Both the position numbers and the translations under genes were made by a program. A DNA stretch of 64,000 nucleotides from Amphimedon queenslandica (lineage: Eukaryota; Porifera; Demospongiae; Haplosclerida; Niphatidae), in contig NW_003546263.1 in assembly GCF_000090795.2 (NCBI RefSeq), forward strand, positions 35,920 to 99,919, read 5' to 3'. Numbering within the stretch: the stretch's first letter is position 1; every line of letters starts with the position of its first letter. Positions 50,841 to 61,368 of this stretch are shown one piece after another. The notes under the pieces are model-generated. The model was not told the DNA's origin and did not search any database. It saw only the letters and a list, made by a program, of their open reading frames with translations.

Positions 50841-51588
50841 ATGCCAGTGAAGAATCAGAGCATTCTTTATTCGTTCTTATTTTGTCTAACTTTATTGCTG
50901 GTCTATTCTATATTGGGTAAGATTGTGATACTTAATACTAATTACTGATAATGTAGGATAAAATAATATTGAACTTGCATGCTTGAATGTAATAATTCAT
51001 AAAACCAATGCATGATATGTCTGTGCCGCAAGTGTGGATCACCATGATCTTCATTTTATTATTATCTTGACAGTTTCAATGTCATCCAAGGCAGTCTCCT
51101 CTTCCTCTAAAGCTCCTTCTCCTTTTTCATTATCCATGTCTTGCTCTTGCCAGCCAACCTCAGTAGATTGTAAATTTGATTACACAAATAATGGCGATGA
51201 AGACTACTACCTTTGCAAGCGCTATACTCCACTGGAGGGGATTAGAAATAGAATTTTAAAAATTACGGATGAGGATGGAGCCGAAGTACGTTACTCAGGG
51301 ATTCTTGCAAAGCGTGGGCCCGTTCGGAAAGAAGAGTACATTCTTGTCAAATCGGGTGAAACAGAGTCTGTGACAATACAAGTGAACCGTTTTTATACTT
51401 TTGAAAAAAATGGCAAGTACAAGATCGAGTACGATCGACCGCTTGTTTGTATCTCTGCTAAAGAGATGTCAAGGATCAAAGATGATAAAGATTTACCTAC
51501 TGGAGGATTTGATCCTTTTAATGCATCGACTGAAGTGCTACTGGAGAATGTCAGCAGTTTAGAAAGACTTACACGTAGGAGAAACTAA
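50841..51588 (+). CDS. secreted M35-N-domain-like protein 1
   Basis: Exons 50841-50916 (signal peptide, YSFLFCLTLLLVYSIL) and 51074-51588. The mature part is one beta-rich domain: CKFDYTNNGDEDYYL, RYTPLEGIRNRILKITDEDG, YSGILAKRGPVRKEEYILV, KSGETESVTIQVNRFYTF, GKYKIEYDRPL. The combination TPLEG ... PY.GI..KR ... YILL..GE ... V.L...Y.F...G.Y.I.Y is what I know from the N-terminal domain of aspzincin (M35, deuterolysin-type) metalloproteases of bacteria and fungi. No HExxH zinc motif or catalytic domain follows; the protein ends 40 residues later. First of three tandem paralogues; it is the most divergent (extra Ser-rich linker after the signal). Function unknown. Confidence 0.75.
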
Positions 51589-51913
51589 GCATGTTGTGTT
51601 TTGTTTAAAAAAATTGCATATTATTTGATTTCATGCTTTATAATAATAAAATAAGTTGTATTTCAGTTCAATAGCATAATGTCATTGGCGGTTTTTAACA
51701 GGTGTGCATTAGATGGGAGGCTATAATGAGTGTTAAAATTATAATTCCATTTTGGCAGTTGTTAATTTCTACTATACGTAAATTCTAGTAGTAGTAATTT
51801 AGTGAGGTGTCATTCAATACAACTTCTTTGAGCTATAAGGATATAGAACAATAAACAACAGTCAAGTGTCTTGTAGATCTACAAGTGAACTACTCTTTCT
51901 TTCCCTTTTGATT
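51589..51913. other. spacer between secreted paralogues 1 and 2
   Basis: 325 bp of AT-rich DNA with AATAAA-like signals near 51645; 3' UTR of paralogue 1 and promoter of paralogue 2. No other gene seen. Confidence 0.5.
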
Positions 51914-52542
51914 ATGATCTTGTTTGTGGTGGCTACATTGGTGCTGCAATCTTATTCAAGTAATATAAGGATTCCTTAATTAGGGCTGTCTGTTAATAAT
52001 TGAATTTGTCTTAAACTAACTCAGTATAATTACTAAATATTCTTCTCATAGGAAGCACCATGGCATCATCTAATTCTCCAATCAAGGTCTCAATGTCATG
52101 TTCTCGTGTTATGAGTAAACTCAATTGTGATTTTGATTACACTAACACGGCCAGTGAAGACTACTACGTTGGTGAATACTTCACTCCATTGGAAGGAATA
52201 TACAATCGGTTTCTTACCATCACCTATCAAGATGGTACTGATGTACCATACATGGGGATACTTGCAGGACGTGTTGCAGCTACAAAGGAGAACTTTAAAC
52301 TAATTAAAGCAGGAGAGACCATTTCGGCCAGCGTTGATCTTACCGAGGCTTATACTTTTGACAAAGATGGCACTTATACTATAGTGTATGACAGGCCACT
52401 TGCTTATCTGTCTGCTAGTGAGATGTCAAATATTGTCAAGGATGAGGAGCTCCCTCAAGGAGGATGGAATGACGTGGTCCTTGCAAAAGTCGAAATCAAT
52501 TTGGCCAATACTCGTGATTTGGCTAAGCCACGTTTTGATTAG
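51914..52542 (+). CDS. secreted M35-N-domain-like protein 2
   Basis: Exons 51914-51959 (signal peptide MILFVVATLVLQSYS) and 52052-52542; phases agree. The domain reads CDFDYTNTASEDYYVGEYFT, PLEGIYNRFLTITYQDGTDV, PYMGILAGR, KLIKAGETISASVDLTEAYT, FDKDGTYTIVYDRPLAYLSA, then a Glu/Pro/Gly-rich segment (ELPQGGW) and a short tail. It is closest to paralogue 3. Two cysteines near the start of the domain could pair. Same intron position and phase as its neighbours, so the trio arose by tandem duplication. No catalytic motif. Confidence 0.78.
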
Positions 52543-52812
52543 TTAACTTTACGAACACATTGCTGCTTTTTTTTGCTCATACATGTGGCTATATATTTTA
52601 CATTGTCTTTGTCTTGTATATTTGATTCGCATGTTTTGATTGTAATGAAGTAATTTTAAATTTCTTAATCTGTTATTAAAACTGAGTGCCAAATGCCAAT
52701 AGTAATAATAGTAGCTGTATCAGCTAGCTGAAGTGTGAGCCAATAACGTAGACCATTATAAAATTTGCGTCAATACAGTAAACAACTGATTGTGCATTCT
52801 TCTGCTTTTTCA
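52543..52812. other. spacer between secreted paralogues 2 and 3
   Basis: 270 bp, AT-rich; no gene seen. Confidence 0.5.
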
Positions 52813-53402
52813 ATGATTTTATTTCTATCTGCTATATTGTTCTTGTGCTCAGGTAATTTAGATCTAATAACATCAAGTATATTTTCTTTTCCTTTTTACA
52901 TGTAGGAAGCACCATGGCTGCATCTCCTGAGTCTCCTATCAATGTCTCTATGTCTGCCTCTAGGGGTCACAATGGTGAAGTCCTCTGTAATTTTGAATTC
53001 ACCAACACAGCTGATGAGGACTACTACATTGGCACATACTCTACTCCTTTAGAGGGAATATATTCTAGCTTCCTCACCATTACCTATCAAGATGGCACTG
53101 ATGTACAATACATGGGGATACTCGCTAGACGTTTGCCACCGACTAAGAAGACTTTTAAGCTCATTAAAGCAGGAGAGACGATTTCAGCGAGTGTTGATCT
53201 GACCGAGGCTTATATTTTTGACAAAGATGGTACTTATACAATAGTGTTTGATAGAACACTTGCTTGTCTTTCTGCCAAAGAGATTTCAAAATTCTCTGAT
53301 GATGATGAGCTCCCACAAGGTGGATGGAAAAATGTTGTGCTGGTGAAAGCCGAAATCAATTTAAGCAACACTAGTAGCCTGAAAAAACTGCCTACTATAT
53401 AA
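52813..53402 (+). CDS. secreted M35-N-domain-like protein 3
   Basis: Exons 52813-52852 (signal peptide MILFLSAILFLCS) and 52906-53402. Domain: CNFEFTNTADEDYYIGTYST, PLEGIYSSFLTITYQDGTDV, YMGILARRLPPTKKTFKLI, KAGETISASVDLTEAYIFDK, GTYTIVFDRTLACLSAKEIS, ELPQGGWKNVVLVKAEINLS. Differs from paralogue 2 mainly in the N-terminal 20 residues and the tail. Long identical stretches at protein level with silent differences in DNA suggest the domain core is under purifying selection. Confidence 0.78.
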
Positions 53403-53480
53403 AATAATTTAACGTTTCATAATTTGATCGCTAATAATTATTATTACAACAAAAAAATTAATTACTAAAACAAAAAAATG

Positions 53481-54140
53481 TCATCCAACCATTAATCTCT
53501 TCCTCCCTCTCATTCTCACCTCGTCTAGTTTAGCTATGACAGAGTCGCCATTCTTAGAAGCAGCTCTGTAACTGTCTAGTAATATTTTAAAGAGTCTCTC
53601 CGTGTCTGGATGAGTACTAAGCAATGCTCGCTCAAGTACATACAGATCAACACCTTTGTCCTCTGCAAGGCTCGACACAAAACTCAACCCGAAATCAATC
53701 AGCGCCAGATTTGATTCGGCTTCATTGTAAATCATGTTAGATGTTGTCAAGTCTCCGTGAATGAGGTCCCCGTCGTGTATCATTGCAATGACACCACCCA
53801 CAGTTTTCATTACGTTTTCTAAAGAGTCCGAGTGAGAGACCGGATCCAAACAATTTAAGTACTCTTTCAAAATCAGGCCTGAAGTTACATCTTCCATATA
53901 AATGTGTCTCTTTTCCAGGTCCACGTGGTAGACTGCAGGGGCACGGACACCAAGTTTCAGGCACCTTGACATTGAGCGGGCCTCTTGGCTGGTACGACGG
54001 CTGGAAAGCTTTTTGTCCAGACTGGGGACTCTGTACTTCTTTTGGAACCTTTCCTTGAGAATTGTAGGAGCTCCATAAAATTTTCCTCTGTAGACTTTTG
54101 CCTCTGCACCTTGTTTTATGAGTTCCCAAGTGGAAGCCAT
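53481..54140 (-). CDS. TP53RK: TP53-regulating kinase / Bud32 (KEOPS subunit)
   Basis: Single exon, 219 aa from MASTWELIKQGAEAKVYRG. Minimal atypical kinase: KQGAEAKVY in place of a normal P-loop, KERFQKKYRVPSLD, IYMEDV, HGDLTTSNMIY as catalytic loop, LIDFGLSFVS as metal motif, YVLERALLSTHP, and a basic C-terminus (MRGRKRLMVG). These are all Bud32 signatures. It is the ATPase/kinase subunit of the KEOPS complex, which makes the t6A modification on tRNA. The start was chosen at MASTW because the family begins shortly before the EAKVY motif; 17 further codons upstream are open but unlike any family member. Convergent with paralogue 3 (78 bp between stops). Confidence 0.95.
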   Translation of the reverse strand: MASTWELIKQGAEAKVYRGKFYGAPTILKERFQKKYRVPSLDKKLSSRRTSQEARSMSRCLKLGVRAPAVYHVDLEKRHIYMEDVTSGLILKEYLNCLDPVSHSDSLENVMKTVGGVIAMIHDGDLIHGDLTTSNMIYNEAESNLALIDFGLSFVSSLAEDKGVDLYVLERALLSTHPDTERLFKILLDSYRAASKNGDSVIAKLDEVRMRGRKRLMVG

Positions 54141-54351
54141 TTTGTAGGCGTGGGTATTAATAATTTCTATGCTATGGGTGTGGTCTAACAATAAGCAAGA
54201 AAAGCAAAGTTGGAAAAACTTTCGAAAATCCTCTTATAAAGAAGGAATCATCTATAGCAGTTACAACAAAAGGTGAATGATGGATATTTATTACGAGACA
54301 AAGGGAGAGGGAGACTATAAATAGTTAGGGACTCCTCAGCTGCTTGTAAAA
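54141..54351. promoter_or_regulatory. bidirectional promoter region TP53RK / HTATSF1
   Basis: 211 bp between divergent starts. Contains GTGGGTGTGG-like elements on both strands near 54150-54185. No TATA box obvious. Confidence 0.45.
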
Positions 54352-56087
54352 ATGGAGGAAGACTTCAAGTATCAACTGGAGGCACAGAAAGTTGAAGCCT
54401 CTAAAAAAGAAGATGGAGGATTGGCAACATACACTGATCCAACCGATGGCACTGTTTATGAATGGGATCCAGAAAAGAGGGCATGGTTCCCAAAAGTATG
54501 AGTCGTTGCTTACGAATATATATTATTTTAAGAATATTTCAGATTGATAATACTTTTCTTGCAAATTACCATGCAAGTTATGGGTTTTATCAGCCAGAGG
54601 AAGAGAAAGAGACTGAGAAAAAAGTTGAAGAGACAGCATCTGCAAGCAAGACAGAAACAGTTGAAGAGAGAGTGAGATCAAGTATTTGGATATAATTAAT
54701 AATTACTGTTGCCCTATAGGGAGGAGGAAAAACTGATGGAACATCAGAGCCTGAACCAAAAAAGAAGAAAGTTAATGAGCCAAGTATGCATCTTAATGCA
54801 TAGTCTTTATAAATTTTGCATTAATTGCCATTATGATATAGGTTGGTTTGATATTGATGAGAGCCACAATACAAATGTGTATGTGAGTGGACTACCACTT
54901 GACATAACATTGGAAGAGTTTGCTGAGCACATGACAAAATGTGGCATTATAATGGAGGATGATGATGGTATTAATATTATGCTTCTTTATAATATTATCT
55001 CCTTTTATTTCCTCTCTCTCTTTTTATTAAGGAGATCCTAAAGTCAAGCTTTATCATGATAGTGATGGGCAGCTCAAAGGAGATGGGTTGTGTTGCTATT
55101 TGAAAATTGAATCAGTTCAACTTGCCCTTGATTTGTTGGATGAGAGTGAAATCAGAGGAAAGAAATTATCAGTGAAAAGAGTATATTAAGCATTGTGTTT
55201 GTATGCCTTCTTATTTTCCTTCCTTAGGCTCAGTTTCAAATGAAAGGTGAGTACAATCCTTCTCTCCGGAAGAAGAAGCAAAACAAAAAGAAAGCCAAAG
55301 GAAGCAAACAAGAGAGGTACTGTATTATTCTCTTTTTTTCTTATTCTCCCATTCAAAAGGCTTTTGGACTGGAAGGAGAGAAAAGGTGATGGCAAGCCCA
55401 AGTTTAAGCACCAAAGAATAGTCATTTTTAAGCATCTCTTTGATCCAAAAGAATTTGAAGTAACACTTTGACATGTATATTATACATAATGTACTGATTT
55501 ATAATAAAAGGTTGATCCTACACTTATCACTGACATAAGAGATGATTTGAGAGAAGAATGTTCAAAATTTGGTGAAGTTAAGAAGGTTCTTGTCTTTGAT
55601 GTAAGATATAATCATTATCTACAATTCTACTTGAACATTGCTGTCTCTCTCTATAATAATTATAGAGACATGTTGATGGTGTTGCTTCTGTAGCTTTTAA
55701 GGAGTTTGAACCAGCAGAGGCGGCCATTACTGCTATGAATGGTCGCTATTATGCAGGAAGACAGTTGGAAGTATTCCTCTGGGATGGTGTCACTAACTAT
55801 CAGGTTGAAAGCAATTACACATATTATTAATTCATTATAAACAACTAGACTATTAGTACTTTCAATTGGTATCCTTCAACTATACCTTTACAATGGAGTT
55901 ATTATACTTTTTACTGCTGTAGATTGAAGAGACAGACAAGGAGAGGGAACTACGATTAAAGCAATGGGAAGAGTATCTCCAGTCTGGTGCTAGCAAGAGT
56001 AAAAATGATAATGGAAATACAGTTTCTTCAGAGACTACTGGCACTACTGCCACTGAACAATCTTCATTTGATAATAATAATACTTAA
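54352..56087 (+). CDS. HTATSF1: HIV Tat-specific factor 1 homologue (CUS2)
   Basis: Exons 54352-54495, 54543-54671, 54720-54783, 54842-54967, 55032-55180, 55228-55316, 55360-55459, 55511-55600, 55666-55803, 55923-56087. N-terminal TDPTDGTVYEWDPEKRAWFP (WW-like half motif of the family), acidic linker, RRM1 (NTNVYVSGLPLDITLEEF ... KGDGLCCYLKIESV), KKQNKKKAKGSKQERLLDW, IVIFKHLFDPKEFE, and RRM2 of the U2AF-homology type (DLREECSKFGEVKKVLVF, GVASVAFKEFEPAEAAI, AMNGRYYAGRQLEVFLWDG). About 380 aa. In other eukaryotes it binds SF3B1 and helps load the U2 snRNP during spliceosome assembly. The acidic C-terminus of vertebrate Tat-SF1 is replaced by a short Ser/Thr/Asn tail. Confidence 0.95.
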
Positions 56088-56231
56088 AGCTATGAATACA
56101 TTTTAAATATCCTTGCTTGCTATGGACATTTCAGTATGGCATGATTATGACAGATTATAGAGTAGATTTCATTTACTCTATTATCTATGATTATAATAAC
56201 AGATCTAGCCACGCCTATTAGTTGATTTAGC

Positions 56232-56440
56232 TACCGTATAGCGGAAAATTTTGGAGGGACTAAAATTTGGCGAATTGCTAAATTTTGGTGATTGGCGGAT
56301 TTTAATTTGGCGAATTGGTGGACACGTGCATTGAGCATGCGTATAATGGATCAAAATGGCGGGTTTAATTTTGGCGAATGGCTATCAAAACGCCAAATTC
56401 GCCAAATTTAATTCCCTCCAAAATTTCCCGCTATACGGTA
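56232..56440. mobile_element. palindromic MITE, TATAGCGG family (best-preserved copy)
   Basis: 209 bp. Left end TACCGTATAGCGGAAAATTT and right end AAATTTCCCGCTATACGGTA are inverted repeats; the pairing continues for about 45 bp with few mismatches (GGAGGGACTAAAATTTGGCG against CGCCAAATTTAATTCCCTCC). The element begins and ends with TA, consistent with a TA target. Core CATTGAGCATGCGTATAATG. No coding capacity. Copies at 1728-1932 and a fragment at 35473. Confidence 0.9.
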
Positions 56441-56498
56441 TTAGATTTGCTCACATCAGTGATATCACATGCTTCCAGTCCGAGCTCAAAAAATTAAA

Positions 56499-58378
56499 AT
56501 GGTGACTGTTCTTTTGTTGAAATATACTTGTCATACTCTACCAAGTAATGCCTTATTGTCTTTTGTCATTAAGTTAAAAATCATCTTTTAATAGTTCCAA
56601 AGGAGAAAGACAGGCCCAAAGGCTTACTCAAATCACTTAAGAGATTGTTTCAAGTTTTCTATTGGAGCATAGCACATTACTATGCTCAACACTCGAGCTA
56701 CTTTGTATACCTACTAGTTGGTATTGGTTTAGTATCCTTATCATCAAGATATGAATTTTTTTATTTGTTGAAGCCAGCTGGCTACATTCACTCTATATAT
56801 TATATGATATGGAGCACAGTCTTTATCAGTGACGTTATATGCTTATGGCTGTATATAAACGTCCTGATTCACATATTAACTGCTTATGGTAGATATCTAG
56901 AATCGTGGCAGTTAACAAGGAAGAAATATGGCCTTATTTTACCATTATCATCGGGGTTTTTTTGTTTATTAATTTCATGTTACTCAATATATTATTCATA
57001 TAGTGATATTAGTAGGTGGAACGGAAAGTTTCATAAATATATGTTGCCCTCGTATTGGTTTTATAAGTTGTTGATGTACTCAAGAATTGCTCAAAATGTA
57101 TTATCATGTGAGTAATGTACTAGTCACACCATGTTCATTGTAATTAACAGAATAATGTGATTAGCATTGTTCTATATGCACATATGTGCCATAATTAAAT
57201 AGTCCCTTGGTGGTTGTTATATATACAATGAGGCTTTTGTACTTATTTTACGGCTTCTTTTAGATAACTAAATTTTTAATAGTCTGCTACTTTTTATGAA
57301 TAATGAGCTGTTTATAAAAAGTTTCAGCCCTTTCCAATAATTAAGTTATTGGCATCAATTACCAATTTTTATAGTCTAGCTTTTTCCAAAAAATTGACTG
57401 AGAAAATTTTCATGGTGCCTTAAGCTTAAATTTGAAGCTGAAACAGCAATTACCACAATATATTATTATTTTTCCTAATTAGGTTTAATAATATCATTAT
57501 CAGTTCCTGTAACTCGTTACTGGTTACGTCTTATGTCTCCACAGATAAGAGAAAGCATGCTTCATATACTACCATGGTATTTCTTCAATAAATTTGAAAG
57601 ACTTTTAACATTAGCAACGATGCAATCAGTGATAACTAAATCAACGTATACAGAATTATTTTTAAGATTTATTGTTCTTCAAGGCTTTCTACTGTACATA
57701 CCTTCATTATCGCTGACTATTGCAAATACGTATGTATTTCCTATACTTCACAATCCAAATACTGATCAGAAGATTGTAAAAGGAAAGGTCTATCATGGTA
57801 ATCTTGACCTAGAGCCCTTGAGGGCAATGGTGACTGGCGTTACAACCCCAGTTGTTGACTATCCCAGTAGAACAGAATTGGTTCGAGGAGCTTCTTCTGA
57901 AAGATTTAAAAACTTCCTTCAACCAGCCCACAGTAGTCGCCAGCTTGATAATTCAATGCAAGATCCTAGAGGCAGTGCTGGTAGTAGAGGAGAGACTGTA
58001 AGGACTAACGCTCCATTTTCTTTTACTCGGCCCCCTGATGAAGGTGCTGCAGGTGATACTATTGATGATGTACCTATAATAAGCGATGAAAAAGAAGCTA
58101 CAGAGAAGAGGGAAGAAGTACAGATTGGGACAATTGAAGAAGAAACAGAGGAGGAATTAAAAGAAGAGGAGGATACTAAACATAAAGAAAAGGAAGAAAG
58201 CACTCAAGATGAAAGAGAAATTCACAACGATGATGTTCTGCAAAATTTAGATCTTGTGGAAATCGATTATGCTAGTGTAGTAACGGAAGCTAGTGAAGAG
58301 ATAAAGGAACTTTTAGTTGTAAATACTGATGAAGATGAGTCATTACATCCTTCACCAATTGATCAACAACACCAGTAA
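56499..58378 (+). CDS. unrecognised multi-span membrane protein with acidic tail
   Basis: Exons 56499-56544, 56595-57107, 57483-58378; phases agree. A short N-terminal exon (MVTVLLLKYTCHTLP) leads into several hydrophobic segments: SYFVYLLVGIGLVSLSS, IYYMIWSTVFISDVICLWLY, GLILPLSSGFFCLLISCYSI, and after the 375-bp intron GLIISLSVPV and LRFIVLQGFLLYIPSLSLTI, so five or six spans. The last 190 residues are hydrophilic and highly acidic (EEETEEELKEEEDTKHKEKE) and should be cytoplasmic. About 484 aa. I cannot place it in a family. The intron between exons 2 and 3 is longer than usual here and AT-rich. Confidence 0.65.
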
Positions 58379-58413
58379 TTAATTTTTGCACATATAAAAT
58401 AAATTAAAATTAA

Positions 58414-58698
58414 TTGTATAATATTGTTTATATTGTTGTTTTTGAGGCCTTGTTCTGTAGGGAAGTGTTTAATGATGATCCTGGCCTTTTTAACAATCTT
58501 TTGACTTTTGTTTGTGGCGGCTCTGCTGTAAGTGAACTTGCAGCTCTTGCTATTGTAGTGACATCTGGAGATGATGCTGGTTCAATGAGCTGCTTCTTTG
58601 TAGCTGGCAAATCTACTACTTCAGCATTAGGTGTTCTATTAGAAAAGAAAACAGGGAAAGCCAACAATGTGATTGATAACTTAACAATGTTGACATGA
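58414..58698. other. region open on both strands (possible small exon)
   Basis: Plus strand: 94 codons with GLFNNLLTFVCGG and AALAIVVTSGDDAG. Minus strand (58428-58667): a frame with natural codon use (EVVDLPATKKQLIEPASSPD ... KVKRLLKRPG) that could start at an acceptor-like TTTTCTTTTCTAATAG. The two frames overlap completely and at most one can be real. Neither resembles a protein I know. Confidence 0.25.
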
Positions 58699-58883
58699 GA
58701 TAGTAAGTTGTATACTGTATCAATAGTCTATGGTTCAGCTCAGCATTAATTAAATTGATTATTAATTATTCATCATTAATTCCCCGCCCCTTCGCTTCAT
58801 TAAAATTTGAGGTCATGATAAGTTATTAATAATTTATTCGCGACTCGTTTTTATCAAGCTGTGAGTGATTGGATTAATGAACA

Positions 58884-59096
58884 ATGATTGGAGTATTTCT
58901 TTTATTTCTATTTGCATTGATTATAATCATAGTAAAAGCAAGAGCAGCTCCTCCAGTAGTGCAGGAGGCAGCAGTAATGATGCCAGTACCAGTGGAAGAA
59001 ACAGCATACAGGAATGATGTAACCACACTATCAGATAATGAAGAAGAATATGAAGTAGGATACTGGTGTCCTGATGAACCAATACAAGAATCATAG
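58884..59096 (+). CDS. possible 70-residue single-span membrane protein
   Basis: Open frame with an N-terminal hydrophobic anchor (MIGVFLLFLFALIIIIVKAR) and an acidic, tyrosine-containing tail (EETAYRNDVTTLSDNEEEYE). Composition is reasonable for a small membrane protein, but there is no family match and no splice partners, so it could be chance or a last exon. Confidence 0.3.
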   Translation: MIGVFLLFLFALIIIIVKARAAPPVVQEAAVMMPVPVEETAYRNDVTTLSDNEEEYEVGYWCPDEPIQES

Positions 59097-60316
59097 CAAT
59101 ATCAATAATATATTATATTGAATCTGCAACTATTTCTCATTATCAACTTGCTCACAATAAGCTAGTTCATTCCTCCCTGGTTTGCTCCGTGGCTCGTCAC
59201 ATATTCTTTCACTGTGTTTCCCCGTTTATGGAACTCTGCCTCCCATTGATCTCTCTATGTCTATCCCAAGTTTTAAGAAAATAATTACACTCCATTTTAT
59301 TGACAAAGTTACTAATGTTTTTCAGACATTGCATCATGTATCCACCTTTCATCTACCACGTATTTACTTGTATTTTAACTTTTCTATATTGTATGTACTT
59401 TACTGACACCATTTACTTTCATGTATTTACTTGTATTTTGCTATGAACTTATCACAACATTAACTGATAAATAACTGTACTAAATATATTAACTTTTATT
59501 TTTAAAAAGAGTAAGCATTCAATGAGGTAAGCATAAAAGGGTGAATAGTCACTAATAGTGACTGAAGCATAGTTAGTAGCAAATTTAATACTATAGTTAT
59601 TAAGGTTGATTGACTAATTGAATTGTTCAATAACATTAATAACTATTAATAGTAAATACAAGAGCAATATTTCGTGTACTGCTATGGCTAATCATGTATC
59701 TACATCTATCTACTTTTTCAGCACTTTCTCGTGTATATACATGAGTATCATGTATACATGTGCGATGTCTGACGTTTTTAATCCTTCTGATTCACATACA
59801 CTACACACAGTCTGTCCATGCTCTAATTGTTTATGTACCGTATAGCAGTTTTATTTCGAGGATAATAATTTTCACAAATGGCCTGTATCTGGAGGTTCAC
59901 GGAATTAATTTTCACGAATTGCCACTTTTCTACCATCTTGTACCGTATTAAATTGATTTTCAAGGAATTTAATTTCGCAAATCTTCAAAAATCTGCGAAA
60001 TTCATTATCCTCGAAATAAACCTGCTATACAGTATATCTCTCCTATCCTCTTCTCCCTCCTCCTCTTGACTCCTTTTCTGTCTACATGTACTGGGTGGCA
60101 GGGCTAGACCCTGTCACTCCTTAGGGACTACTCCCTTTTACTGGGCCTTTACCCCTATCTGTTTCCACTAGTCCTATAAAATTCAATAATAATAATTTCT
60201 TTCTTTCTTGTCATTCCTCCTCCTTTTTGTTTTGTTAGTGTTATTGTTAATTTTTTGTTTGTTTTTGTCGGTGTTACTATTACTTGTTTTATTATTGTCT
60301 TAGTCTTTTTGTTTTG

Positions 60317-60355
<39 letters not shown>

Positions 60356-60706
60356 CACACTTTGTCTGCTGTCTCGGTATAATAATAATTATTTTCTTCT
60401 GTATCATTTTTGTGTGTATCATGAGTATTCTGCTTTGTATTTTTGCTTTGACTTTTTAAATAATTCATACTTTTATAGGCAAACACAGACCCACAATGAT
60501 AAGTGTACGGTATGCATCATGTTGCAATATTGTATGCACAAATGATGCAGTACAATGGATCAAGATTATGTGTAAGAGTGACTATAATCTCTCTTACATA
60601 ATTTTCTAACATGGTTAACATGATGGCATATGTATAGAAATTAATGTAATGCAAAAAGATACTATGTACACAAGTTAGGATAAGACCCACCCAATAGCCT
60701 CTAACA
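59097..60706. other. gene-poor, repeat-rich spacer (1.6 kb)
   Basis: AT-rich sequence with a palindromic element (59836-60034), an (ATA)n run (60318-60352) and scattered pyrimidine runs. Several short open frames exist but look like chance: low complexity, no conserved motifs, no splice logic. Confidence 0.6.
59836..60034. mobile_element. palindromic MITE, second family with TACCGTATAGCAG ends
   Basis: Ends TACCGTATAGCAGTTTTATT and AATAAACCTGCTATACAGTA are inverted repeats; TTTCGAGGATAATAATTTTC pairs with ATTATCCTCGAAATAA. The outer 12 bp are the same as in the TATAGCGG family but the interior is different (TTCACGAATT, TTTCGCAAAT blocks). A second inner copy of TACCGTATTAAATTGATTTT at 59941 suggests a nested or composite origin. 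Confidence 0.75.
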
Positions 60707-61270
60707 TCAATATCTGCAGGTAGTGAAGGGGCGGGGTGAGACTATACAAGAGTGGATTGGTATTATCCAACTTATGCCATGCATGTATGTACATATGTTC
60801 ATATACCTTTTCCTATTGGATTTTATATCCTCCCATTTGTTAGTTATATCAGTCTCGTCCCCTCCCCCATCCAACCATTCCATACTTGTAAGATCACTGG
60901 TCTCTTTGGGTGGAGTTCTTAACCTCTTCTTTCGCCTCATCTGCCGTGACCTTTGTGGGCGTGGTTGAACATGAATGCGAAACAGATATAGGAGCCTCTC
61001 ACGGCTTGGAAGTCCATCAGAATAAACTGGTATTGGTATCTGATACTTTGTCAAAATCTCTGTTAGTGATTGATTAGAGAGCATTTCAGGATGCTGTAGA
61101 TCAAGGCCTTTTTCACTGCTTTTATTGCCTCCCTCGTCCTTCTTTTTGTCTCCAATACCTTTATCTATTGGATCTGGTATCTCCAAGTCCATATTTTCCA
61201 ATATTAATACCTTTTCGCTCTCTCTGCATTTACCCCACTGTCTCTTCCTGACCTTGGTCGGTGACGCCAT
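60707..61270 (-). CDS. Ashwin-like nuclear protein (C2orf49 family)
   Basis: Open frame of 187 codons from MASPTKVRKRQWGK. The region LDLQHPEMLSNQSLTEIL and LYLFRIHVQPRPQRSRQMRR resembles Ashwin (HPELLS ... LYVQHAIPLPQR), a small nuclear protein of the tRNA-ligase complex. In this gene that block sits in the middle, with a basic/acidic N-terminus. The 3' end is unsure: after KWEDIKSNRKRY a donor-like GTATATG occurs, and the remaining frame (TYMHGISWIIPIHS) looks non-coding, so the protein may end or splice near 60805. Nuclear localisation fits the basic cluster MRRKKRLRTPPK. Confidence 0.5.
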   Translation of the reverse strand: MASPTKVRKRQWGKCRESEKVLILENMDLEIPDPIDKGIGDKKKDEGGNKSSEKGLDLQHPEMLSNQSLTEILTKYQIPIPVYSDGLPSRERLLYLFRIHVQPRPQRSRQMRRKKRLRTPPKETSDLTSMEWLDGGGDETDITNKWEDIKSNRKRYMNICTYMHGISWIIPIHSCIVSPRPFTTCRY

Positions 61271-61368
61271 TTTTATTTAAAGTGCGCATGCGCACCAAGA
61301 GCCCAAGCACATGTTCTGATTATTCTCTTTTCATTGAGGGAAAAAGGGAGACATAGGATATAAGGGAA
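61271..61368. promoter_or_regulatory. bidirectional promoter region Ashwin-like / RPL13A
   Basis: 98 bp between divergent start codons. GTGCGCATGCGCAC (61281-61294) is a palindrome containing the TGCGCATGCGCA core of NRF1-type sites, commonly found in bidirectional housekeeping promoters. TATTCTCTTTTC at about 61321 is a pyrimidine-rich stretch that could hold a ribosomal-protein TOP start. Confidence 0.6.

Noticed and set aside
59618-60545. Several short frames in the 59-60.5 kb spacer
   Set aside because: Low complexity, overlapping a MITE or ATT runs, no shared splice logic or recognisable motifs.
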